DNA from: Burkholderia sp. USMB20
Lineage (GTDB): Bacteria; Pseudomonadota; Gammaproteobacteria; Burkholderiales; Burkholderiaceae
NCBI RefSeq assembly: GCF_000949135.2
Contig: NZ_JTAN02000010.1
Coordinates: 248,001 to 312,000, forward strand
Length of the DNA: 64,000 nucleotides
Direction: 5' to 3'
In this document: in pieces, positions 27,822 to 37,618 of the stretch
Layout: each line of letters begins with the position of its first letter
Numbering within the stretch: the stretch's first letter is position 1
Notes under the pieces: generated by a model
Told to the model about the DNA's origin: nothing
What the model saw: the letters and a program-made list of their open reading frames with translations, nothing else
Databases searched by the model: none
Position numbers and translations under genes: made by a program

Positions 27822-27906
27822 CGCGTCATGCTCGTCGCGCCGGCACGCGGGGCCGCATGCCGGCAAACCAGGGGACCGGTCAGGGCGTGACGGGCCCCGG
27901 GCCGGC

Positions 27907-28239
27907 TCAGTTGCCCTGCGAGCGCTGCTGTTGCAGCAGGTCGCGGGCGGTATTCAATACGCCGTCGGCGATCTTGTTCACGTCGATCGTCAACGTGCCG
28001 TTGTTCAGCGCGTCCTTGATCGACTGGACGAGGGCCGTGTCGATGTCGGCGCTGCCGGAGGCCGACAGCGAACGCAGCTGGCCGGACAGACCCGACAGGT
28101 TCACGCTCGTGTCGCCGCCGGTCGATCCTGCGTCGGCCGCCTGCGCGGACGACGACGAAGCCGCGCCGGATTGCGCGCGGGCCGCGCCGTTGCCGGTCGA
28201 CGCGAGTGGGCTCGGGTTCGGAGTGGAATCGATCTTCAC
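27907..28239 (-). CDS. flgM: Anti-sigma-28 factor FlgM
   Basis: 110 residues starting at GTG 28239 (VKIDSTPNP), with an AGGAAAC ribosome site upstream; the ATG at 28299 would place the FliA promoter inside the gene and was rejected. The N-terminal half is Ser/Ala/Gly-rich and disordered. The C-terminal half (DIDTALVQSIKDALNNGTLTIDVNKIADGVL) is the FliA-binding domain. FlgM holds FliA inactive until the hook is complete and is then exported. Confidence 0.93.
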   Translation of the reverse strand: MKIDSTPNPSPLASTGNGAARAQSGAASSSSAQAADAGSTGGDTSVNLSGLSGQLRSLSASGSADIDTALVQSIKDALNNGTLTIDVNKIADGVLNTARDLLQQQRSQGN

Positions 28240-28268
28240 GATGGGGTTTCCTGGACGGTATGACCCAG

Positions 28269-28295
28269 ATAACGGCCGGGTCGGCCCGAACTTTA
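28269..28295 (-). promoter_or_regulatory. FliA (sigma-28) promoter of flgM-flgN
   Basis: Read on the minus strand: TAAAGTTC (28295-28288), 11 bases, GCCGTTAT (28276-28269). The consensus is TAAAGTTT-N11-GCCGATAA. It lies 30 bases upstream of the flgM GTG and gives the classical feedback loop in which FliA makes its own inhibitor. Confidence 0.85.
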
Positions 28296-29045
28296 GCATC
28301 GTGAGCCCGAAATTCTCCGAATAAACAATTCTTTACAATCTTGCGGTGCGATCCGGCCCTACAGCGGAATTTCCACGGTCCCGGCATCCTTGACGATCGC
28401 CGTGACGATTTGCCCCGCGGCCATCCGGACCCGCACCGACTGTCCCGGCGCCGCATTCGCGAGCGCGCTGCCCTCGGCCGAGATCGTGAAGCCGGGCCCG
28501 GCCGCGACGACCCGTACCGTCTGGCCGGCCGACACCGACGCGGCGCTCTTCAGCATGTCCTGGCGCAGTGGCAGCCCGGCCGAGATCCGCGCCAGCGCGG
28601 TCGCGCCGACCGCCTGCGCGGGATCGGTGATCACCGCGAGCGGCAGCACCGTCAGGTCGCCTTCGCGCGCGACGAGGTCGGCCGCGGTGAGCGGCTCGCC
28701 GGGCGCGATCTGGCGCGCGGCGACGTAATAGGTGGCCTGCACGGCGACCTTCGCCTGCAGGTAGACGGTCCACGGCCGCTCGCCCGCGCAGCGCACGCCG
28801 ACCGTCGTGCGGCCCCACAGGCGCGCGCCGGTCGGCAGGAACGGCTCGAGCGTCGTGCACGCGGCGAGCCCGCGCGGAAACGCGGCCGCGACGGTCGCGG
28901 TCGTCTTGCCCGGCAGGCCCGCGACCTGCTGCTGCAGGAATGCGAGCGCCGTGCGCCGGATCGTGTCGGGGTCCTGCTGGCCGGGCGGTGTCGCCGCTGG
29001 CGCGGCGGCGGCTCGAGCCGCGTGGGAGCGCGCCGAGGTGCGCGC

Positions 29046-29052
29046 GGGGGGG
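29046..29052 (-). repeat. C7 homopolymer tract inside flgA
   Basis: Seven C on the coding strand. C8 would restore a single reading frame from the FlgA signal peptide to its C-terminal SAF domain. Confidence 0.7.
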
Positions 29053-29334
29053 CGCGGCTGAGCGGAGCGGGCGCGCAGGCGCGCGGCGATGGCGTCGCGT
29101 GGAATTCGATGGCGTCGCTGCCCGGCGACGACGGGTCGCGACGCGCCGGTCGGGCGCGCTGGGACCAAACTGCGTCGCGGCGTTCGCGTGTTCGCGGCGT
29201 CGTGGCGTTCGTGCGCGGGCGGCGTAGCGCGCCGCGTCGCGCGCACGCAGCCGGCGGCGGGACGTTCATCACGACCATCGAGCCAGCCGGCTGCGCCGCG
29301 TAGCCGGCCGCGGCCGCGCCGGTCACGCCGGCAG

Positions 29335-29405
29335 CACCACCCGCGCCACCTGCGCCACCCGCGCCACCTGCGCCACCCGCACCGACTGCACCGACTGCAC
29401 CGACC
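29335..29405 (-). repeat. 9-bp in-frame tandem repeat in flgA
   Basis: Roughly four ygcgccacc units followed by three ygcaccgac units (plus strand), encoding a Gly-Ala-Gly / Val-Gly-Ala linker after the FlgA signal peptide. Copy number changes would stay in frame. Confidence 0.8.
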
Positions 29406-29852
29406 GTCGTGGCCACACCTGTACCCGTACCCGAAGCCGTCCCCGCATTCCCGCCGAACTGACCGCCACTGGCCGCGTTCGCCTGCGCGAGCGCGGTCTC
29501 GGCCGTTTCGCCGCGGCCGGGAATCACGATCATCCCGTCGTCCGCGTGCGCGGCCGGCACCGCGAGCCACAGCGCCGCGGCGAGCGCGAACGCACGCGAC
29601 CTGCGCGTGCCGCGTCCGTGGTTGCCGCGAAGTGCGCTGCCTGTCATCGCCGTGTCCTCGAAGCCGTTGATCCGATTCGCATTCTAGGGAGCCGGGCCGT
29701 CGCGCAAACGATGAATAGAGGGGGCCTTTGCCGCGTTATTCGTCCGATTGCCGGTTGCGCCCGCCGCCTACCATCGCTGTCATGGAAAAAAGCCCCTTGG
29801 GTCGCCATCCGGCGCAACGGGCGTGCAGCGCTTCATACGGAGAGACGCACAC

Positions 29853-30341
29853 ATGCTGGACAAACTCGATGCCGAATTCGCGTTCGGCCGACAGGCGCTC
29901 GACGTGCGCGCCTATCGGCAGGAACTGCTGTCGTCGAACATCGCGAACGCCGACACGCCCGGCTACCAGGCTCGCGACGCCGATTTCGCGTCGACCCTCG
30001 CGCGCTCGCTGAAGCAGGCCGGCGGCGGCCTCGCGCCGAGCAACGCCGCGCAGCTGCCGATGGCGCAGCCGGCCGGCGTGGCGAGCGGGATGACGATGGC
30101 GTCGACGGCACCCGGCCACATGGCCGGCACCGCGAAGCTGATGCCGACCGGCGGCCCGGCCGATGACTACGGCCGCGCGCAGTACCGGATGCCGCTGCAG
30201 CCGTCGCTCGACGGCAACACGGTCGATCTCGACGTCGAGCGCGTGCAGTTCGCGAACAACGCGCTGCACTACGAAACCGGGATGACCGTGATGACCCAGC
30301 AGATCAAGGCGATGATCGCCGCGATCTCGACGAACTCGTAA
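29853..30341 (+). CDS. flgB: Flagellar proximal rod protein FlgB
   Basis: 162 residues from ATG at 29853 ([16 protein letters not shown]), chosen because of the AGAG ribosome site and family alignment. The N-terminal rod/hook motif [18 protein letters not shown] and the C-terminal helix [22 protein letters not shown] are intact. First gene of the flgBCDEFGHIJ operon; assembles in the rod with FlgC, FlgF and FliE. It is divergent from flgA. Confidence 0.96.
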   Translation: MLDKLDAEFAFGRQALDVRAYRQELLSSNIANADTPGYQARDADFASTLARSLKQAGGGLAPSNAAQLPMAQPAGVASGMTMASTAPGHMAGTAKLMPTGGPADDYGRAQYRMPLQPSLDGNTVDLDVERVQFANNALHYETGMTVMTQQIKAMIAAISTNS

Positions 30342-30378
30342 GCGCAACCGAACCCGAGCACAAGCACCAGGAGCCTCC

Positions 30379-30804
30379 ATGCCCTCGTTGATGAACATCT
30401 TCGGCGTCGCCGGTTCGGCGCTGTCCGCGCAATCGCAGCGCCTGAACGTCACCGCGTCGAACCTCGCAAACGCCGACAGCGCGACCGGCCCCGACGGCAA
30501 GCCGTACAAGGCCAAGCAGGTCGTATTCGCGACCGACCCGATGGGCGGCGCGCGCACCGCGTCCGGCCAGGGCGTGGGCGGCGTGCGCGTGACGAAGGTC
30601 GTCGACGATCCGTCGCCGATGAAGTCGACCTACGACCCGGCGAACCCGGCCGCCGACGCGAACGGCTACGTGCAGATGCCGAACGTCGATCCGGTGCAGG
30701 AGATGGTGAACATGATCTCGGCGTCGCGCTCGTACCAGGCCAACGTCGAGACGCTGAACACCGCGAAGACGCTGATGCTCAAGACGCTGACGATCGGCAC
30801 GTAA
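30379..30804 (+). CDS. flgC: Flagellar proximal rod protein FlgC
   Basis: 141 residues, the standard length. The N-terminal [24 protein letters not shown] and the C-terminal [35 protein letters not shown] are the coiled-coil ends shared by axial proteins. It starts 37 bases after flgB with the ribosome site GGAG. Confidence 0.97.
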   Translation: MPSLMNIFGVAGSALSAQSQRLNVTASNLANADSATGPDGKPYKAKQVVFATDPMGGARTASGQGVGGVRVTKVVDDPSPMKSTYDPANPAADANGYVQMPNVDPVQEMVNMISASRSYQANVETLNTAKTLMLKTLTIGT

Positions 30805-30871
30805 GCCGCGCGCCGAGCGACCTTCCACACCCGGGCCCAGACCCGACCGTTTCGACACAAGGCTACCCAGG

Positions 30872-31618
30872 ATGACTTCCTCCAGCACGACGATCGGCAG
30901 CAGCGGCACCAACGTGTCGACCCTGCCGACCGACACGATGAACACCAACAACGTGTCGACGACCGGCACCTCGGCGAGCGACCTGCAGGCGACGTTCCTG
31001 AAGCTGCTCGTCACGCAGTTGCAGAACCAGGATCCGACGAGCCCGGTCGACAGCTCGCAGATGACGTCGCAGCTCGCGCAGATCAACACGGTGAGCGGCA
31101 TCGCGCAGCTGAATACGTCGCTCACGTCGCTGTCGACGCAACTCGCGGCCGGCCAGCAGACGCAGGCCGCGCTGCTGATCGGCACGAACGTGCTCGCGCC
31201 GGGCAACAGCGTCGCGGTGAAGAGCGGCGCGGCATCGCCGTTCGGCGTGTCGCTCACGAGCGACGTGTCGAACCTGACGATCACCGTGAAGAACAGCGCG
31301 GGCGTCGTCGTGAACACGATCAACGCGGGCCAGCAGTCGGCCGGCACGGTGCCGTTCAACTGGACGCCGACGGATACGGCCGGCAACGCGCTGCCGGACG
31401 GCAAGTACACCGTGAGCGCGCAGTACACGGGCAGCGACGGCAAGACGTACGCGCCGACCGTGCTCGCGGCCGCACAGGTACAGAGCGTGATCAAGCAGGC
31501 CGACGGCACGGCGGGGCTCGTGCTGTCGAACGGCACGACGGTGGGCTTGACCCAGGTCGCGTCGATTTTCCCGAACACCGCGTCGTCGTCGTCCGGCGGC
31601 ACGACCACCAGCAACTGA
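30872..31618 (+). CDS. flgD: Flagellar hook-cap (scaffold) protein FlgD
   Basis: 248 residues. The N-terminal export and assembly domain contains LQATFLKLLVTQLQNQDPTSPVDSSQMTSQLAQINTVSGI, the FlgD signature. The C-terminal half carries the Ig/Tudor-like domain (PFNWTPTDTAGNALPDGKYTVSAQYTG). FlgD caps the growing hook so that FlgE can polymerise and is later replaced by FlgK. Confidence 0.96.
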   Translation: MTSSSTTIGSSGTNVSTLPTDTMNTNNVSTTGTSASDLQATFLKLLVTQLQNQDPTSPVDSSQMTSQLAQINTVSGIAQLNTSLTSLSTQLAAGQQTQAALLIGTNVLAPGNSVAVKSGAASPFGVSLTSDVSNLTITVKNSAGVVVNTINAGQQSAGTVPFNWTPTDTAGNALPDGKYTVSAQYTGSDGKTYAPTVLAAAQVQSVIKQADGTAGLVLSNGTTVGLTQVASIFPNTASSSSGGTTTSN

Positions 31619-31646
31619 TCCAGCTTTCTCGAAAACGGAGACCGAA

Positions 31647-32888
31647 ATGGGTTATCAACAGGGTCTGAGCGGCCTCGCCGGCGCATCGAACGCGCTCGAC
31701 GTGATCGGCAACAACATCGCGAACGCGAACACGGTCGGCTTCAAGTCGAGCACCGCGCAGTTCTCCGACATGTACGCGAACTCGCTCGCGACGTCGGTCA
31801 ACACGCAGATCGGGATCGGCACGACGCTCGCGTCGGTGCAGCAGCAGTTCGGCCAGGGCACGATCAACACGACGAACTCGTCGCTCGACGTCGCGATCAA
31901 CGGCAACGGCTTCTTCCAGATGTCGAACAACGGCGTGACGACGTACTCGCGCGACGGCACGTTCCAGCGCGACAAGAACGGCTTCATCGTCAACTCGGCG
32001 GGCGCGAACCTGATGGGCTACGCGGCCGGCAAGAACGGCGTGCTGAACACCGCGCAGACCGTGGCGCTGCAGGCGCCGACGACCAACATCGCGCCGACCC
32101 CGACGACCAAGATCACCGGCCAGTTCAACCTGAACTCGCAGGACACGGTGCCGGCCAAGACGCCGTTCGACCCGACCGACACCACGACGTACAACTATTC
32201 GACGTCGATCCAGGTGTACGACTCGCTCGGCGGCTCGCAGGCGGTCAACATGTATTTCGTGAAGTCGGCGGCCGGCTCGTGGGAAGCCTACGCGGGCGTG
32301 CAGGGCGGCACCGCGACCGACCTCGGCACGGTCACGTTCGACACGTCGGGCGCGATCCAGAGCACGACGCTGCCGGGTTCCGCGACGCCGACCGCGTCGC
32401 TCGGCCAGTTCCAGTTCACCGTGCCGACCACCGACGGCTCGGCGACGCCGCAGAACCTCACGCTCGACCTGACCGGCACCACGCAGTACGGCGGCAAGGA
32501 CGGCGTGAACAACCTCGCGCAGGACGGCTACGCGAGCGGCACGCTGACGACCTTCTCGATCGGCTCGGACGGCAAGCTGACCGGCAACTACTCGAACGGC
32601 CAGACGGCGGTGCTCGGCCAGATCGCGATCGCGAACTTCAACAACCCGAACGGGCTGACCAGCCTCGGCGGCAACCAGTACGCCGAGACGGCCGCGTCGG
32701 GCGTGCCGCAGATCTCCGCGCCGGGCAGCACGAACCACGGCACGCTGCAGGGCAGCGCGTTGGAGAACTCGAACGTCGACCTGACGTCGCAGCTCGTCAA
32801 CCTGATCACCGCGCAGCGCAACTACCAGGCGAACGCGCAGACGATCAAGACGCAGCAGACCGTCGACCAGACGCTCATCAACCTGTAA
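31647..32888 (+). CDS. flgE: Flagellar hook protein FlgE
   Basis: 413 residues, usual FlgE length. N-terminal GYQQGLSGLAGASNALDVIGNNIANANTVGFKSS and C-terminal NSNVDLTSQLVNLITAQRNYQANAQTIKTQQ form the D0 coiled coil; the Thr/Ser/Gly-rich middle is the surface-exposed D1/D2. It polymerises into the universal joint. 28 bases separate it from flgD. Confidence 0.97.
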   Translation: MGYQQGLSGLAGASNALDVIGNNIANANTVGFKSSTAQFSDMYANSLATSVNTQIGIGTTLASVQQQFGQGTINTTNSSLDVAINGNGFFQMSNNGVTTYSRDGTFQRDKNGFIVNSAGANLMGYAAGKNGVLNTAQTVALQAPTTNIAPTPTTKITGQFNLNSQDTVPAKTPFDPTDTTTYNYSTSIQVYDSLGGSQAVNMYFVKSAAGSWEAYAGVQGGTATDLGTVTFDTSGAIQSTTLPGSATPTASLGQFQFTVPTTDGSATPQNLTLDLTGTTQYGGKDGVNNLAQDGYASGTLTTFSIGSDGKLTGNYSNGQTAVLGQIAIANFNNPNGLTSLGGNQYAETAASGVPQISAPGSTNHGTLQGSALENSNVDLTSQLVNLITAQRNYQANAQTIKTQQTVDQTLINL

Positions 32889-32908
32889 CGCGCGGATAAC
32901 CGGCAGCC

Positions 32909-33667
32909 ATGGACCGACTGATCTACACGGCGATGACGGGCGCGTCGCAGTCGCTCGACCAGCAGGCGATCGTCGCGAACAACCTCGCGAACGCGTCGAC
33001 GACGGGTTTTCGCGCGCAGCTCGCGACCTACCGCGCGGTGCCGATGAATTTCGGCGACGGCAGCAACATCGACCCGACGACGACGCGCACCTACGTGCTC
33101 GCGTCGACGCCCGGCGCGGATTACGCGCCGGGTCCGATCACGCGCACCGGCAACCCGCTCGACGTCGCCGTGCAGGGCGCCGGCTGGCTGTCGGTGCAGA
33201 CCGCCGACGGCAGCGAGGCCTACACGCGCGCCGGCAACCTGCACGTCGATGAAAACGGCCAGCTCGTCAACGCGAGCAACCTGCCGGTGCTCGGCAACGG
33301 CGGCCCGATCTCGGTGCCGCCGAACGCGGAAGTGACGATCGGCAAGGACGGCACGGTGTCCGCGCTGATGCCGGGCGACCCGCCGACGGCGGTCGCGATC
33401 GTCGACCAGATGAAGCTCGTGAACCCCGACCCGGCCACGCTCGCGCGCGGCAACGACGGGCTGTTCCGCACCGCCGACGGCAATCCGGCCGACGCCGACC
33501 CGACCGTGGTCGTCACACCGAATTCGCTCGAAGGCAGCAACGTGAACCCGGTGACCGCGATGGTCGCGATGATCGACAACGCACGGGCGTTCCAGCTGCA
33601 GTCGAAGCTGATCCAGACGGCCGACCAGAACGAGCAGTCGGCGAACCAGTTGCTCAACTTCAGCTGA
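32909..33667 (+). CDS. flgF: Flagellar proximal rod protein FlgF
   Basis: 252 residues. [37 protein letters not shown] and the C-terminal [29 protein letters not shown] are the axial-protein ends. It is shorter than FlgE because it lacks the hook-specific insertion. Rod component between FlgC and FlgG. Confidence 0.96.
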   Translation: MDRLIYTAMTGASQSLDQQAIVANNLANASTTGFRAQLATYRAVPMNFGDGSNIDPTTTRTYVLASTPGADYAPGPITRTGNPLDVAVQGAGWLSVQTADGSEAYTRAGNLHVDENGQLVNASNLPVLGNGGPISVPPNAEVTIGKDGTVSALMPGDPPTAVAIVDQMKLVNPDPATLARGNDGLFRTADGNPADADPTVVVTPNSLEGSNVNPVTAMVAMIDNARAFQLQSKLIQTADQNEQSANQLLNFS

Positions 33668-33702
33668 GCGGCCCGGCCCTCGCACCCAGGAGAAGATTCA
33701 AC

Positions 33703-34491
33703 ATGAACCGTTCGCTCTACATTGCCGCCACCGGCATGAATGCGCAGCAGGCGCAGATGGACGTGATCTCGAACAACCTCGCGAACACCAGCACGAACGG
33801 CTTCAAGGCGTCGCGCGCGGTGTTCGAGGATCTGCTGTACCAGACCATCCGCCAGCCGGGCGCGAACTCGACGCAGCAGACCGAGCTGCCGTCGGGCCTG
33901 CAGCTCGGCACCGGCGTGCAGCAGGTCGCGACCGAGCGTCTGTACACGCAGGGTGGCCTCACGCAGACCGGCAACTCGAAGGACGTCGCGATCAACGGCG
34001 CGGGCTTCTTCCAGGTGCTGATGCCGGACGGCACGAACGCGTACACGCGCGACGGATCGTTCCAGACCAACGCACAGGGCCAGCTCGTCACGTCGAGCGG
34101 CTACCAGATCCTGCCGGCGATCACGGTGCCGCAGAACGCGCAGTCGCTGACGATCGGCAAGGACGGCGTCGTGTCGGTCACGCAGCCGGGCTCGAGCAAC
34201 GCGGTGCAGATCGGCTCGCTGCAGATCGCGACCTTCATCAACCCGGCCGGCCTCGAGGCGAAGGGCGAGAACCTGTTCGCCGAGACCACGTCGTCGGGCG
34301 CGCCGAACGTGTCGCAGCCGGGCCTGAACGGCGCGGGCGTGCTCAACCAGGGCTATGTCGAGGCGTCGAACGTGAACGTCGTGCAGGAGCTCGTCAACAT
34401 GATCCAGACGCAGCGTGCCTACGAGATCAACAGCAAGGCCGTGACGACGTCCGACCAGATGCTGCAGACCGTCACGCAGATGAAGAGCTAA
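33703..34491 (+). CDS. flgG: Flagellar distal rod protein FlgG
   Basis: 262 residues, typical length. [53 protein letters not shown] is the highly conserved FlgG start, including the FlgG-specific stretch after the D0 helix. The C-terminus [32 protein letters not shown] is intact. It forms the distal rod on which the P and L rings assemble. AGGAGAAG precedes the ATG. Confidence 0.97.
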   Translation: MNRSLYIAATGMNAQQAQMDVISNNLANTSTNGFKASRAVFEDLLYQTIRQPGANSTQQTELPSGLQLGTGVQQVATERLYTQGGLTQTGNSKDVAINGAGFFQVLMPDGTNAYTRDGSFQTNAQGQLVTSSGYQILPAITVPQNAQSLTIGKDGVVSVTQPGSSNAVQIGSLQIATFINPAGLEAKGENLFAETTSSGAPNVSQPGLNGAGVLNQGYVEASNVNVVQELVNMIQTQRAYEINSKAVTTSDQMLQTVTQMKS

Positions 34492-34512
34492 CCGGAACGT
34501 CCCGTCGTCGCC

Positions 34513-35202
34513 ATGAAGCAGGTTCGCCTCCTCCCGTCAGCCCCCGTCCGCGCCGCGTGCGCGGTCGCGGTGGCTGCGCTCGCCGGTTGCGCGCAGATTC
34601 CGCGCGACCCGATCATCCAGCAGCCGATGACGGCGCAGCCGCCGATGCCGATGTCGATGCAGGCGCCCGGCTCGATCTACAACCCCGGTTATGCGGGGCG
34701 GCCGCTGTTCGAGGATCAGCGGCCGCGCAACGTCGGCGACATCCTGACGATCATGATCGCGGAGAACATCAACGCGACCAAGTCGTCGGGCGCGAACACG
34801 AACCGCCAGGGCAACACCGACTTCAACGTGCCGACGGCCGGCTTCCTCGGCGGGCTGTTCGCGAAGGCGAACCTGTCGGCGGCCGGCACCAACAAGTTCG
34901 CGGCCACCGGCGGCGCGAGCGCGGCGAACACGTTCAACGGCACGATCACGGTGACCGTCACCAACGTGCTGCCGAACGGCAACCTCGTGGTCAGCGGCGA
35001 GAAGCAGATGCTGATCAACCAGGGCAACGAATTCGTGCGCTTCTCGGGGGTCGTCAACCCGAACACGATCTCGGGCGCGAACTCCGTCTATTCGACGCAG
35101 GTCGCCGACGCGAAGATCGAATACTCGTCGAAGGGCTACATCAACGAAGCCGAGACGATGGGCTGGCTGCAGCGCTTCTTCCTCAACATCGCACCGTGGT
35201 GA
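34513..35202 (+). CDS. flgH: Flagellar L-ring lipoprotein FlgH
   Basis: 229 residues. A lipoprotein signal peptide ends in VAALAGCAQ, with acylated Cys near residue 26. [39 protein letters not shown] and [24 protein letters not shown] are the FlgH landmarks. It forms the outer-membrane ring. Confidence 0.97.
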   Translation: MKQVRLLPSAPVRAACAVAVAALAGCAQIPRDPIIQQPMTAQPPMPMSMQAPGSIYNPGYAGRPLFEDQRPRNVGDILTIMIAENINATKSSGANTNRQGNTDFNVPTAGFLGGLFAKANLSAAGTNKFAATGGASAANTFNGTITVTVTNVLPNGNLVVSGEKQMLINQGNEFVRFSGVVNPNTISGANSVYSTQVADAKIEYSSKGYINEAETMGWLQRFFLNIAPW

Positions 35203-36386
35203 TGACGATGCAGCAGCCTCTTCTCCACCGCCTGTCGTCCCGTGCGCGTGCCGTCGCGCGGATCGCCGCCGCGTTCGTGCTGGCGGCGTGCGCGCTCGGC
35301 GCGGCACCCGCGCACGCGGAGCGCCTGAAGGACCTCGCGCAGATCCAGGGCGTGCGCGACAACCCGCTGATCGGCTATGGCCTCGTCGTCGGCCTCGACG
35401 GCACGGGCGACCAGACGATGCAGACGCCGTTCACGACGCAGACGCTCGCGAACATGCTCGCGAACCTCGGCATCTCGATCAACAACGGCTCGGCCAACGG
35501 CGGGCCGTCGTCGCTGAACAACATGCAGCTGAAGAACGTCGCGGCCGTGATGGTGACCGCGACGCTGCCGCCGTTCGCGCGGCCGGGCGAGGCGCTCGAC
35601 GTGACCGTGTCGTCGCTCGGCAACGCGAAGAGCCTGCGCGGCGGCACGCTGCTGCTCACGCCGCTGAAGGGCGCGGACGGGCAGGTGTACGCGCTCGCGC
35701 AGGGCAACATGGCGGTCGGCGGCGCGGGCGCCAGCGCGAACGGCAGCCGCGTGCAGGTGAACCAGCTCGCGGCCGGCCGGATCGTCGGCGGCGCGATCGT
35801 CGAGCGGGCGGTGCCGAACGCGATCGCGCAGATGAACGGCGTGCTGCAGCTGCAGCTGAACGACATGGACTACGGCACCGCGCAGCGGATCGTGTCCGCG
35901 GTCAATTCGAGCTTCGGCCCGGGCACCGCGACGGCGCTCGACGGCCGCACGATCCAGCTCGCCGCGCCGGCGGATTCCGCGCAGCAGGTCGCGTTCATGG
36001 CGCGCCTGCAGAACCTCGACGTGAGCCCGGACAAGGCCGCCGCGAAGGTGATCCTGAACGCGCGCACCGGCTCGATCGTGATGAACCAGATGGTCACGCT
36101 GCAGAGCTGCGCGGTCGCGCACGGCAACCTGTCGGTGGTCGTCAACACGCAGCCGGTGGTGTCGCAGCCGGGGCCGTTCTCGAACGGGCAGACGGTGGTC
36201 GCGCAGCAGTCGCAGATCCAGCTGAAGCAGGACAACGGCGCGCTCAAGATGGTGACGGCCGGCGCGAACCTGGCCGACGTCGTGAAGGCGCTGAACACGC
36301 TCGGCGCGACGCCGGCGGACCTGATGTCGATCCTGCAGGCGATGAAGGCGGCCGGCGCGCTGCGCGCAGACCTGGAGGTGATCTGA
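35202..36386 (+). CDS. flgI: Flagellar P-ring protein FlgI
   Basis: 394 residues if translation starts at ATG 35202, which overlaps the last base of flgH (TGATG); ATG 35208, two codons later, is equally possible. The signal peptide is cleaved near [51 protein letters not shown] and the C-terminal [24 protein letters not shown] are conserved. It forms the periplasmic P-ring around the rod and depends on FlgA, whose gene here is out of frame. Confidence 0.96.
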   Translation: MTMQQPLLHRLSSRARAVARIAAAFVLAACALGAAPAHAERLKDLAQIQGVRDNPLIGYGLVVGLDGTGDQTMQTPFTTQTLANMLANLGISINNGSANGGPSSLNNMQLKNVAAVMVTATLPPFARPGEALDVTVSSLGNAKSLRGGTLLLTPLKGADGQVYALAQGNMAVGGAGASANGSRVQVNQLAAGRIVGGAIVERAVPNAIAQMNGVLQLQLNDMDYGTAQRIVSAVNSSFGPGTATALDGRTIQLAAPADSAQQVAFMARLQNLDVSPDKAAAKVILNARTGSIVMNQMVTLQSCAVAHGNLSVVVNTQPVVSQPGPFSNGQTVVAQQSQIQLKQDNGALKMVTAGANLADVVKALNTLGATPADLMSILQAMKAAGALRADLEVI

Positions 36387-37385
36387 ATGGCGGCGAATCT
36401 TCCGAACGCGAACGACCTGACGCAGCGCTTCGCCCTCGACGTGCAGGGCTTCGACGCGCTGCGCGCGCAGGCGAAGCAGTCGCCGCAGGCCGGTGCGAAG
36501 GCGGTCGCGGGCCAGTTCGACGCGATGTTCACGCAGATGATGCTCAAGAGCATGCGCGACGCGTCGCCCGACGGCGGGCTGCTCGATTCGCACACGTCGA
36601 AGATGTACACGTCGATGCTCGACCAGCAGCTCGCGCAGCAGATGTCGAAGCGCGGGATCGGCGTGGCCGACGCGCTGATGAAGCAGCTGCTGCGCAACGC
36701 GGGGCAGGGCACGGGCAGCGACACGGCGGCCGACGCGGGCGCGGCCGGGCTCGCTGCGGCGGGCCTGGGTGCGGCCGGCTCGGGCACGTCGGGCAACGAA
36801 GGCAGCCTCGCCGCGATGAACGCGATGGCGCGGGCCTACGCGAACGCGGCGAACAACGGCGGGCTCGCCGGCTCGCGCGGCTACACGGCCGGCAGCGCAC
36901 TGACGCCGCCGCTGAAGGGCGCGAGCGGCGTGCAGGACGCCGACGCGTTCGTCGACCGGCTCGCCGGCCCGGCGCAGGCGGCGAGCGCGACCACCGGCAT
37001 CCCGGCGCGCTTCATCGTCGGCCAGGCCGCGCTCGAATCGGGCTGGGGCAAGCGCGAGATCCGCGCGAGCGACGGCTCGACGAGCTACAACGTGTTCGGC
37101 ATCAAGGCGAACAAGGGCTGGACGGGCCGCACGGTGTCGGCGCTGACGACCGAATACGTGAACGGCACGCCGCGCCGCGTCGTCGCGAAATTCCGCGCGT
37201 ACGACTCGTACGAGCACGCGATGACCGACTACGCGAACCTGCTGAAGAACAACCCGCGCTATGCGGGCGTGCTCAGCGCGAGCCGCAGCGTCGAGGGTTT
37301 CGCGCACGGAATGCAGAAGGCCGGTTACGCGACCGACCCGAATTACGCGAAGAAGCTGATCTCGATCATGCAGCAGATCGGCTGA
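36387..37385 (+). CDS. flgJ: Flagellar rod-capping peptidoglycan hydrolase FlgJ
   Basis: 332 residues in two domains. The N-terminal rod-cap domain (about 1-110) includes VAGQFDAMFTQMMLKSMRDASPDGGL. An Ala/Gly-rich linker leads to a C-terminal glucosaminidase domain (about 185-332) with GQAALESGWGKREIRASDGS (catalytic Glu) and YNVFGIKANKGWTG. It punches the rod through peptidoglycan. The ATG directly follows the flgI TGA, showing coupling. Last gene of the flgB operon. Confidence 0.96.
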   Translation: MAANLPNANDLTQRFALDVQGFDALRAQAKQSPQAGAKAVAGQFDAMFTQMMLKSMRDASPDGGLLDSHTSKMYTSMLDQQLAQQMSKRGIGVADALMKQLLRNAGQGTGSDTAADAGAAGLAAAGLGAAGSGTSGNEGSLAAMNAMARAYANAANNGGLAGSRGYTAGSALTPPLKGASGVQDADAFVDRLAGPAQAASATTGIPARFIVGQAALESGWGKREIRASDGSTSYNVFGIKANKGWTGRTVSALTTEYVNGTPRRVVAKFRAYDSYEHAMTDYANLLKNNPRYAGVLSASRSVEGFAHGMQKAGYATDPNYAKKLISIMQQIG

Positions 37386-37502
37386 CGGGGCAGGGCCGCA
37401 ACGGCCCCGCCTGCCGCCGTTTTTACAATCTTACGAACCGTGCCCGGCATCCCGCCGCGCGCGGTTTTCAACGTTTGCGCGAAAAATACCGGCGTTTCGA
37501 TC

Positions 37503-37529
37503 TAAACTTTCGGTGAGCACTGCCGCTAA
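37503..37529 (+). promoter_or_regulatory. FliA (sigma-28) promoter of ycgR
   Basis: TAAACTTT (37503-37510), 11 bases, GCCGCTAA (37522-37529); each box matches the sigma-28 consensus at 7 of 8 positions. It predicts a transcript starting near 37536 with a leader of about 80 bases before ycgR. Confidence 0.88.
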
Positions 37530-37544
37530 GTGTGAGAGACCTGT

Positions 37545-37571
37545 AACCGGGCCATGTTCTGGCCCGGTTTT
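37545..37571 (+). terminator. Terminator-like hairpin inside the ycgR leader
   Basis: AACCGGGCC / GGCCCGGTT (37545-37553 with 37561-37569) with a 7-base loop and a short T run. It can end flgB-operon transcripts coming from upstream, but it also lies about 10-36 bases into the transcript expected from the FliA promoter at 37503, where it would be a 5' leader hairpin. Confidence 0.75.
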
Positions 37572-37618
37572 ACTGCGCACCGGTCGCCCGGGCGCCCTGA
37601 AAAGAAAACCGGCTAGCC

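Larger units (their letters stand above)
28359..29647 (-). pseudogene. flgA: Flagellar P-ring chaperone FlgA, frameshifted as sequenced
   Basis: The signal peptide and N-terminal region (MTGSALRGNHGRG..., hydrophobic FALAAALWLAVPAAHAD) are in one frame from ATG 29647. The conserved SAF-domain part (DPDTIRRTALAFLQQQVAGLPG..., VAARQIAPGEPLTAADLV, and the C-terminal VRMAAGQIVTAIVKDAGTVEIPL) is in another frame ending at 28359. The frames join if one C is added to the C7 tract at 29046-29052. FlgA is a periplasmic chaperone for FlgI. The region between is low-complexity (Gly-Ala repeats). It may be phase-variable, a real mutation or a homopolymer sequencing error. Confidence 0.8.
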
